Made by a program: the position numbers and the translations under genes
The notes under the pieces: model-generated
Databases searched by the model: none
What the model was told of the DNA's origin: nothing
What the model saw: the letters and a program-made list of their open reading frames with translations, nothing else
Assembly: GCA_050693875.1 (NCBI GenBank)
Contig: JBOGWP010000142.1
Coordinates: forward strand, 1-46,388
Direction: 5' to 3'
DNA from: JBOGWP01 sp050693875
Lineage (GTDB): Bacteria; Actinomycetota; CADDZG01; JAHWKV01; JBOGWP01
DNA: 46,388 nucleotides
Part shown: in pieces, positions 32,243-39,430 of the stretch
Numbering within the stretch: the first letter of the stretch is position 1
How the letters are laid out: each line of letters opens with the position of its first letter

Positions 32243-34188
32243 CTACCAGGCACCTCCACCTCCACCGCCACCACCACCACCACCACCACCACCACCACCG
32301 CCGCCGCCACCACCGCCGCCCCCGCCGCTGAACCCGCCTCCGAACCCCGAGCTGCTCGAGCGCGGCGCGCCCGCGGCGACCGCACGATCGATCCCCGAGG
32401 TGAGGCGCCCAAGGTGCAGCGGCACCCCGCCCGCATGGCCGTCGAACCAGTACAGGCCGCTGCGATTCTGGATCTCGGGGGCGACAAGCTGCGCCGCGCG
32501 GACCACGTCGTCGGCGACACCCAGCACGATGCCGTACACCAGGTATCGCTCCCAGATCGCGATCGATCCGGGGGGAGCCTCGTTCATCGCCGTGAAGTCC
32601 CGCAGGAACCGGGCGAGCCCCCGCCAGCGGGCGGCAAGGTCTGCGCCGGCCGGGGAGCGCCGCACCAGCGCGCGGGGCATCGCCCGGCCGAGCACCAGCA
32701 GCAGGCCCCCGTTCACGCCCGCAGCGACCGCGAGTGCCCCGCCGATACGCGGCCGGGACCAGCGCACGAACAGGATTCCGATGCCGAAGAGGGCCGCGAA
32801 CCCGACCAGGGAAACGATCCAGATCACGCGCCCTCTGCGGTCGACCCACCCGCGGCGTTCGAGCTCACGGGCCACGGCCTTCTTGAAGCTCTCGAAGTCC
32901 CGATAGAACGCTTGCCTGCGTTTCCGCAGGATGTCGCCGAGGTCCGAGAGGAGCACGCCGTCGGCCTCGAAGGTCGGGTGGACGGCGTCGTAGACCTCGC
33001 GGTCCCATCTCGCGAGCGTGCCGGGTCCATCCTCGGCCGGGCGGATCCTCAGGTCGGATACGGTCGCCTTCCGCAGCCCGAGCCAGCTGCTCTTCTCGGT
33101 CACCTGGTGCTCGCCGCGCAGCACGTTGCGCCGAATCAGGTCGAAGAAGGTGGCGAGGAACGCGTCGGTCCCGGTCTTCGTTCCTTCCTCGACAAGCCCG
33201 GCCACGAGCGACGGCGAGTCGTCGGATGGAGGCTCGTGCACGTAGTCGAACTCCTCGGGGACGGGGGGATCGGTGCCGTAGCGGCGGGCGATGAAGGTGA
33301 AGATGCAGAGCGCGGGGAGGAAGGCGGCCGCGAGTTCTCCCGCCACGACCCAGGGAAGATGGCGCCCGATCCAGGCATGCTGCTCCGCCGCCCGCTCGGT
33401 CGCCGGCGAGCGGCCCGGTCCGCGGCCTGCTCCTCGTCGACGATCCGGTCCAGTCCCGGTCCCTCGGCGATGCCTGCCCCTTCAGTCGAGGCCAGCATCG
33501 CCCGCGGAAACAGCACGCGCATCTCGACCCACCGCTTCTCCGGGATCCCGCCGGCGTCGAGGGTCGCCCCCGACGCCGTGCGCGCGGTGGTGCCCGGAAC
33601 CGAGGCGGGGTGTCCCCAGACGCGCAGGCGCTCCTCCTCGCCTGCCTCGATTCCCCGCGGGAGCGAGACGTCGGCATGAAGGGCGCCGAGCGAGGTGGGC
33701 CACTGGTCGCCCCAGACCCGCAGGTTCAGCTCGGCCACGTCGTCGAAGGCCCGGACCAACCCGACGAAGCGGTAGGCCACCCGAAAGGTGCGCTGCTGGT
33801 CGGCGGCGTCGTAGCGCCACACGATGCGCACGCCTCCGGCGTCGTGGGCGGAGGCGAACGTGTTCGACGGGCCCGCCGTCCCCAGCCGGGTGTCTCCGCC
33901 CGAGCCGTAGCTCCGGTCGCCCTCACCCACGGAGATCGACTCGAGCGGGATCCGCTCGCCGAACCGGAACGGGATGTCCCGCCACGCCCCGTGAAACTCC
34001 CCGTCGAAGTCGAAGGTGATCTCCTCGGCGACGTCTACGGTCCCGTCGGTGTTGACGCGCACGGCGAGGTTGGCCCGGGGCAGCGAGTAGCTCTTGGCAT
34101 GCGCTGCCGGGGCGGCGACGAGCAGGGCGGTGGTGACAACGAGGGCGAGCAGAAGCAGGCGCCGGCCGGCCACGGACAACGGCAACAT
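32243..34188 (-). pseudogene. DUF2207 membrane protein, one frameshift
   Basis: From ATG 34188 (MLPLSVAGRRLLLLALVVTT), a signal peptide is followed by the DUF2207 external domain (YSLPRANLAVRVNTDGTVDV, ITFDFDGEFHGAWRDIPFRF) to DEEQAADRAA near 33415. The frame then breaks. The continuation SPATERAAEQHAWIGRHLPW leads through a membrane helix (AGELAAAFLPALCIFTFIAR), a cytoplasmic region and two further helices (about 32750-32830) to a Gly-only tail ending AW. Repair needs about one base in a GC-rich stretch, giving about 650 residues. DUF2207 proteins are membrane proteins of unknown role with similar Gly-rich ends. Either a recent mutation or a sequence error. Confidence 0.75.
32251..32328 (-). 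repeat. CCA/CCG triplet tract encoding poly-glycine
   Basis: About 78 bases of nearly pure CCN triplets on the plus strand, encoding some 25 consecutive glycines at the C-terminus of the DUF2207 protein. Such a tract is prone to slippage and assembly error. Confidence 0.85.
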
Positions 34189-34235
34189 CGGTACGAGGAT
34201 CCCACGGGCGAGTGCTCGGGGGCGGCTCCCCGCGC

Positions 34236-35567
34236 TCAGGGCTGTGCGACCGAGAACAGGCGCCATTCGTCGGGCACTCCCTTCAGCGCGAACATGCCGC
34301 GCTCGGCGAAGCGGATGCCCGACCCGGCAACGAGGTCCTTCACCGTGCTCGAGACGAGGATCTCGCCGCCTTGGGCCAGCGCCGACACCCGCGCCGCGAT
34401 GTGGACAGCCACGCCGCCGATGTCGTCGCCGATGAGCTCACACTCGCCGGTGTGCAGGCCGGCCCGGACCCTGATCCCCAGGGTCTCAACTGCAGCATTG
34501 AGGGCCTGCCCACAGCGAATCGCCCGCGCCGGTCCGTCGAAGAGTGCTAAGAACCCGTCGCCGATCGTCTTGACCTCCCGGCCGCGGAATCGTGCGAGCT
34601 CCCGGCGGACCTCGGCGTTGTGGGCGTCGAGCACTTCGCGCCATCGCCGGTCGCCGAGCTCGACCGCACGCTTCGTCGAATTTACGATGTCGGTGAACAT
34701 CACCGTGCAGAGCACCCGGTCGGGCTCGGGGGCCGGGCGGACGCCGGTGAGGAACTCCTGGACCTCGTCGATGATCGGATCGGAGTCGCCCGCGGCGATG
34801 TGATGGTCGATGCCGGGGAATATGGTCCATTTCGCGTCTGGGATGTGCTGGGCGATGTACTGCCCCGCCCGCCAGTTGACCGCACGGTCCCCTCGGCGGT
34901 GCATCACCAGCGTCGGGACGCGGATCGAGGGAAGAACGGACCGCACGTCGACCTCCGCGTTCATCTTGAGCAGCGCACTCATCGCGCCCGGGCTGCCGCC
35001 GAGGCGCTCGAAGCGGCTCCACCACTCCCGAAAGCCCCTGTCCTCCGCCATGCTCGGCGCATAGATCTCCGCGGTGGCGCCCGTTCCCCACAGCGCTGCA
35101 ACCATGTCGACGGTCGCGTCCACAGCCTCAGGCGGCGCTCCCCACGGGTGGTCGTCATCGGCGATCAGCTTGGCGGTGGCGCCGTAGAGGATGAGGGCGG
35201 AGGTGCGCTCCGGATAGGTCGCCGCGAACAGGATGCTCATCGCGCCTCCCTCGGAGAGCCCGAAGATTGCGGCATGCTCCGACCCCACGGCATCGAGGAC
35301 CGTGCGGACGTCGTCCATGCGCTCTTCGAGCGTCGGCAGTGACATGACGCGGTCGGACAGCCCACTGCCGCGTTTATCGAAATGGATCACGCGCGCAAAC
35401 GACGCCAGCCGCTCGAGTACATGCCTCGAACCCGGGTTCTCCCACAGGTACTCGACCTGCGAGATCCATCCGTAGACGAGCACGAGGTCAATGTCGCCCT
35501 CGCCGACGACCTGATAGGCGACGCTGACGTCACCGCTTCGTGCGTAGTGCGTCTGCGGCTGAAGCAC
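34236..35567 (-). CDS. Alpha/beta-hydrolase fused to class III nucleotidyl cyclase
   Basis: A 443-residue two-domain protein. Residues 1-265 are an alpha/beta hydrolase (GDIDLVLVYGWISQ, FDKRGSGLSDR, nucleophile elbow GLSEGGAMS, late His in FPGIDHH). Residues about 278-440 are a class III adenylate/guanylate cyclase domain: VMFTDIVNSTKRA carries the first metal Asp, KTIGDGFLALFD the second, and GLHTGECELIGDDIGGVAVH follows. Such fusions are frequent in actinobacteria and may couple sensing or hydrolysis of a small ligand to cAMP production. Nucleotide specificity was not determined. Diverges from the inositol-phosphatase gene. No membrane segment is seen. Confidence 0.9.
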   Translation of the reverse strand: MLQPQTHYARSGDVSVAYQVVGEGDIDLVLVYGWISQVEYLWENPGSRHVLERLASFARVIHFDKRGSGLSDRVMSLPTLEERMDDVRTVLDAVGSEHAAIFGLSEGGAMSILFAATYPERTSALILYGATAKLIADDDHPWGAPPEAVDATVDMVAALWGTGATAEIYAPSMAEDRGFREWWSRFERLGGSPGAMSALLKMNAEVDVRSVLPSIRVPTLVMHRRGDRAVNWRAGQYIAQHIPDAKWTIFPGIDHHIAAGDSDPIIDEVQEFLTGVRPAPEPDRVLCTVMFTDIVNSTKRAVELGDRRWREVLDAHNAEVRRELARFRGREVKTIGDGFLALFDGPARAIRCGQALNAAVETLGIRVRAGLHTGECELIGDDIGGVAVHIAARVSALAQGGEILVSSTVKDLVAGSGIRFAERGMFALKGVPDEWRLFSVAQP

Positions 35568-35699
35568 CGGACGAGGCTAGCAGGGGCGGGTGAGAGCATG
35601 AAGAAGGGGACGGAAGTCCTCGGCATTCTGGTGGGGGCTCGCCGCAGGCCTGCCCATTCGGCGGGGATTCGCCTGCCCGACCGGTATCCTCCAGGCCCA

Positions 35700-36461
35700 A
35701 TGGCCGACGAGCTCCAGGTGGCCCGCGAGCTTGCCGACATCGCCGACGAGATTGCGATGCGCTACTTCACGCGCGCCCCAGTTGCGGAGATGAAGGAGGA
35801 CGGAACGCTTGTCACCGCGGCCGACACGGAGATCGAGACGGCGCTGCGAGCCAGGATCGCAGAGGTCTTCCCTGAGCACGCCGTGCTTGGCGAGGAGCAC
35901 GGATTGCAAGGTGACGCATCCGCTCCGATCTGGGTGCTCGATCCGATCGACGGAACGAACAACTTCGCGTGGGGGATTCCGGTGTTCGCCACGCTCGTGG
36001 CACTGCGCGTCGGGGGCCGGACGGAGGTGGGGGTCGTGAGCGCTCCAGCGCTCGGCGAGCGCTACGAGGCCCGTCGAGGGCGCGGCGCCCGTATGAATGG
36101 GGAGGCGATCCACGTCTCCGACGCCGCCTCCATCGACGAGGCCCGGGTCTGCTACGCGTCCTGGGTGGGGTGGGTGCGCGCGGGGCTCGACCGGCAGTGG
36201 GCCTGGATCCTCTCTCGATGTCATCGCTCGCGCGGCTTCGGAGACTTCTGGGGTCACATGCTCGTCGCCCGCGGGGCGGCGGACATAATGGCCGAGCCGA
36301 CCCTGCGGATCTGGGACGTGGCGGCGCTCGAGGTGATCGTCGAGGAGGCCGGCGGCTCGATCACCGATTTCTCGGGCAAGACGTTCGATGACAATGCGAG
36401 CTGCCTCAGCACCAACGGCCGGCTGCACGGTGAGGTGATCCGGGCGCTGGCGGGGGGCTGA
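35700..36461 (+). CDS. Inositol monophosphatase / histidinol-phosphatase family enzyme
   Basis: 253 residues from ATG 35700. Metal- and phosphate-binding motifs of the IMPase fold are clear: LVTAADTEIE, GEEHG, the central WVLDPIDGTNNFAWG, and the C-terminal WDVAALEVIVEEAGG. Members dephosphorylate inositol-1-phosphate, histidinol-phosphate or related sugars. Actinobacterial HisN is close in sequence, but no his gene is nearby, so the substrate is left open. The longer frame back to 35382 overlaps the divergent gene and is not used. tRNA-Glu follows 31 bases downstream. Confidence 0.9.
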   Translation: MADELQVARELADIADEIAMRYFTRAPVAEMKEDGTLVTAADTEIETALRARIAEVFPEHAVLGEEHGLQGDASAPIWVLDPIDGTNNFAWGIPVFATLVALRVGGRTEVGVVSAPALGERYEARRGRGARMNGEAIHVSDAASIDEARVCYASWVGWVRAGLDRQWAWILSRCHRSRGFGDFWGHMLVARGAADIMAEPTLRIWDVAALEVIVEEAGGSITDFSGKTFDDNASCLSTNGRLHGEVIRALAGG

Positions 36462-36492
36462 AGCCGGTCATACTGTGGTGCGCAACCGTACC

Positions 36493-36565
36493 GCCCCCAT
36501 CGACTAGCGGCCTAGGTCGTCACCCTTTCAAGGTGGAGGCACGGGTTCGAATCCCGTTGGGGGCA
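36493..36565 (+). tRNA. tRNA-Glu(UUC)
   Basis: A 73-base tRNA: acceptor GCCCCCA/TGGGGGC, anticodon loop CTTTCAA (anticodon TTC), T-arm ACGGGTTCGAATCCCGT, discriminator A, no encoded CCA. A CATACT at 36469-36474 may be its -10 box. Its 3' half is the attachment site of the integrative element: the recombinase gene on the other strand ends inside it at 36520. Confidence 0.97.
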
Positions 36566-38277
36566 CGGAAAGCAATGGTACCGAGCGCTGCCAGAACTTC
36601 GTCCAACGCATCCGCCGCGACCGTCACCTGGCAGCGCGCCACTTTCGTCGTCTTGTTGTAGGCGACCTTAAGGCGGAGGGCCTCGAAGAGGCGTCGCAGG
36701 AGCGGCTCCGGCGCCTCGGCAAGCTCGCCGTCGAGGATCGGCAGCTCGTCGAGCAGCTCCGGGTTCCCGCGATCGCCCGGCGCTTCCTGCGCCTCCAGCT
36801 CGCCCAGGCGCTCCAGCTTATCCGACCGCTCCCGCTCCAGCTCCGCGAGACGGTCCCGAACTCGCCGGAAGACGATCCCCTCCGGGTCGTCGTCACGCTC
36901 CAGGGCCTGGACCTGACGGGCCTCTCGAAGCTTGATCTCCTCGGTCTGCCGGCGCAGGATCGCGATCTCGGCCTCCCGCTGCCGGCCCGCGCCCTCTCCC
37001 AGCGCCTGGAGGTCCTCCTCGATGAGGGGGCGCCGCTGGGGCCCGAAGACGTGCTCGGCGAGGAAGGACAAGATGCCCTCCAGCAAGGGTTCCTCGCGCA
37101 CGTAGATGCTGGGCGGGTGATTGGGGAACAGCCGCTCGGCCTTGGGTCCCAGGTTCTTGCTCGGTTCGCAGGTGTAGTACGGCCTGCGGCGGAGGGTCTT
37201 GCCGAGCATGCGGCGCTCGCAGATGTCGCAGGAGATGAAGGAACGCAAGACGTAGCTTCTCCGGGCGAGGGGGTGGCTTGACCTTCCCGAGCCGTTCCGC
37301 GATCCCTTGCGCGTCCCCGCCACGGAGGCCGCCGCCTGGTAGATCTCCATCGTCACGATCGGCTCGTGGGTGGGCTCGGGCGACCACACCCACGTGTCGG
37401 GAGGGTTGACTCTCCCGCCCTTCTTGGTGGCCCTGCGGTTCCACACCATGTATCCCGTGTACTTGGGGTTCTTCAGGATCTCGTACACCGAGGAACGCCC
37501 CCAGCACTCCCGGCGCCGTGCCGGGTCGGGGCTGGCGGGCGGGGGGTAGCGGTTCAGGTCGGCGTTGAGCCTCGTGGCGATGGCGGCGTATCCGAGCCGC
37601 TCGACCACTCGCCAGGTGAAGATCTGGTGGACCACCGGAGCCCGGAGAGGGTCGGGGATCAGCCGGGTCTTGGTCGCCCCCACGGCACGGCGTGCCGGCA
37701 CCGGGTGGGGCAGCTTCTTCGCCAGGTAGCCGTAGGGCGGCACGCCGACGTTCCATCCCTGGCGGGTGTGCTCGCAGAACCCGTCCCAGGACTTCTCGAG
37801 GATCTCCAGCACGTACCACTCGGCCACGCTCTGCTTGACTCGGCGGGTAAGGATCGTCGTCGCCCGCTTCCCGTTGAGTGAGATGGGCTCATCGGCGGCG
37901 AAGAGGGCCACGCCGACCCGCTCCAGATCGTGTTCGATCTTGGTCCCGTAGTAGGTGCGGCGGGCGATGCGCTCGATCGACTCGCAGATCACCGCGTCGA
38001 AACGGCGGTCGGGGCGGGAAGCTTCGGCGAGCAGCTCCTTGATCCCGCCGTCTCGCGGGATGGGGATCTCGAAGCGGCGATGGGCGTTGCCCGATCCCCT
38101 CAGCTCGAGGTCCTTCCTCCCGGACTCCACGTCGTAGAAGTGAGCAACGATGGTGGCCTCGGGCGGCAGGGCAGCGCGGGAGTTGTGAAGCTGGCGCGGA
38201 AGCGAGAGCGTGGGATCCTGCTGGTCCTCGGTGGAGACCCTCCCCCACCACGCAAGACGGATCGCTCCCCTACTCAC
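36520..38277 (-). CDS. Large serine recombinase (integrase)
   Basis: A 585-residue site-specific recombinase. GTG 38277 has GGAGGAGG 7 bases upstream and gives the N-terminus IRLAWWGRVSTEDQQDP with nucleophile Ser at about residue 15. The resolvase domain runs to about 165. The recombinase domain follows (VPPYGYLAKK, GYAAIATRLNADLN, SSVYEILKNPKYTGYMVWNR). A zinc ribbon comes next (SCDICERRMLGKTL...YYTC), then a long coiled coil with Arg/Glu heptads at about 430-520. The final residues APNGIRTRASTLKG plus the stop are antisense to tRNA-Glu. Its position at the tRNA junction identifies it as the enzyme that integrates and excises the element. Confidence 0.93.
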   Translation of the reverse strand: MSRGAIRLAWWGRVSTEDQQDPTLSLPRQLHNSRAALPPEATIVAHFYDVESGRKDLELRGSGNAHRRFEIPIPRDGGIKELLAEASRPDRRFDAVICESIERIARRTYYGTKIEHDLERVGVALFAADEPISLNGKRATTILTRRVKQSVAEWYVLEILEKSWDGFCEHTRQGWNVGVPPYGYLAKKLPHPVPARRAVGATKTRLIPDPLRAPVVHQIFTWRVVERLGYAAIATRLNADLNRYPPPASPDPARRRECWGRSSVYEILKNPKYTGYMVWNRRATKKGGRVNPPDTWVWSPEPTHEPIVTMEIYQAAASVAGTRKGSRNGSGRSSHPLARRSYVLRSFISCDICERRMLGKTLRRRPYYTCEPSKNLGPKAERLFPNHPPSIYVREEPLLEGILSFLAEHVFGPQRRPLIEEDLQALGEGAGRQREAEIAILRRQTEEIKLREARQVQALERDDDPEGIVFRRVRDRLAELERERSDKLERLGELEAQEAPGDRGNPELLDELPILDGELAEAPEPLLRRLFEALRLKVAYNKTTKVARCQVTVAADALDEVLAALGTIAFRAPNGIRTRASTLKG

Positions 38278-38536
38278 CGGCAACCTCCTCCCTGTGAGGC
38301 TCTCCCTGCGAGCGGTGTCTTCGGGCCCACCGAAGCAGCTCGCACATCGCCTTCGCCTGTTCGCTCCGCAACAAAGCCCCCTCCACGCCGGCGACGACCA
38401 CGACCCCAAACTCGAGCTTCGGCGGGTCGTTCGCCTCGAAGGGTGGAGCAGGATGGTACCGCGCACCTGCGACAGCGCGATCCCGGAGGTCTTTCGGGGT
38501 CTGATGCTCGCCGGGGCTGCGATCCAGAGCGAATCC
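38270..38536 (-). CDS. Small open frame upstream of the recombinase
   Basis: An open frame of up to 88 codons begins right after the replication-relaxation stop and ends at TAG 38272-38270, overlapping the recombinase GTG by 8 bases. It reads HQTPKDLRDRAVAGARYHPA, then PPKLEFGVVVVAGVEGALLR and MCELLRWARRHRSQGE. GC-rich third positions support coding. No ATG, GTG or TTG occurs early; a CTG at 38527 or the GTG inside LEFGVV are the only options. It could be an excision or recombination-directionality factor by position only (inference). Confidence 0.4.
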   Translation of the reverse strand, partial: GFALDRSPGEHQTPKDLRDRAVAGARYHPAPPFEANDPPKLEFGVVVVAGVEGALLRSEQAKAMCELLRWARRHRSQGEPHREEVAGE

Positions 38537-39430
38537 CTAGGAGGCGGGGATCTCGAGCAAGCGAACCCGGCTCCCGGCACGGAGCTGCAGCCAGATCGGC
38601 CCCAGCGGATCCTCGTGAACTCGGCCACGGGTACTCGTGGCCACGGTGATCCCGATTTCGTAGAGGACCTTGCGCGCCTCCGCTTCACGTCGCTCGCTCG
38701 GGAAGGTGAACAGCAGGAGGCCTGGGACGTCCTCGAAGCCACTCACCCGCTGATAGGAGGCCAGCTTGTCGCCGACCTTTCCGAGCGGCTCGCTCCCGCG
38801 GTCCACCTCGACGAAGAACCGCACAATTCCCCGCCTCGATCGGAGCGCTCCCAGCCCGTCGGGGCGCACCAGCCCTCGCCAGTGGGACGCGCAGCGGGTG
38901 TCGCTCCACCACTCCACCAGCTGGTCCTCGCCCCCTCTGCACGCCTTGACGAGGAGGGAGAAGAAATCGTTCACCTCGACCAGGTGGGCGAGCCGCGGGC
39001 TTGCCGCCAGCCGCAGCGTTCGCTCCCGTCGCGCCCGCAGCTCCTTCACCTCCAGACCCCGCTCCCACGCGACGAGGATCAGCCCCACCTCCCCGACGAG
39101 GTAGTGGAGCGGCGAGGAGCCCGTCCTGCTGTGCGTCTGGAAGCGGTCGAGCACGCGCAGCCCGTAGAGCTTGAGGAGACGCCGGCGAGCCCGGCGAGGG
39201 GAAGCGAAGTGCATGCGTGCGATCTGGTGTGTCGTCAAGACCCGGTGGTCGAGGAGTTCGGCGAGGATCGTGCGATCCCGTTCCGTGATGGTCTTCAGGA
39301 CGGCCAAGGCGGAAGCAGAAGCGGGCGGGCGCTGAAGCGCCCGACCGCGGATGCGAGTCGGGGTGGGCGCTGGCCCATGGGAAGCCTGCTTCCAGGCAGG
39401 CTCTGGCCCACCCGAGGGAGGGCCACTCAT
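38537..39430 (-). CDS. Replication-relaxation family protein
   Basis: 297 residues from ATG 39430, which overlaps the ATPase stop (ATGA). After a disordered Pro-rich N-terminus (1-45), a winged-helix region is visible (ITERDRTILAELLDHRVLTT, HQIARMHFASPRRARRRLLK). The C-terminal alpha/beta domain follows, resembling a nuclease fold (LAHLVEVNDFFSLL, RFFVEVDRGSEPLGKVGDKL, SYQRVSGFEDVPGLLLFTF). This matches the Pfam replication-relaxation family found in actinobacterial and firmicute mobile elements. Those proteins are thought to help initiate replication or transfer of the element. Whether it substitutes for a relaxase is unknown. Confidence 0.8.
   Translation of the reverse strand: MSGPPSGGPEPAWKQASHGPAPTPTRIRGRALQRPPASASALAVLKTITERDRTILAELLDHRVLTTHQIARMHFASPRRARRRLLKLYGLRVLDRFQTHSRTGSSPLHYLVGEVGLILVAWERGLEVKELRARRERTLRLAASPRLAHLVEVNDFFSLLVKACRGGEDQLVEWWSDTRCASHWRGLVRPDGLGALRSRRGIVRFFVEVDRGSEPLGKVGDKLASYQRVSGFEDVPGLLLFTFPSERREAEARKVLYEIGITVATSTRGRVHEDPLGPIWLQLRAGSRVRLLEIPAS

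Noticed and set aside
36520..38742. Longer recombinase starting at 38742 (740 residues)
   Set aside because: The first 155 residues are low-complexity shadow of the upstream gene. GTG 38277 has a strong ribosome site and the family's N-terminus.
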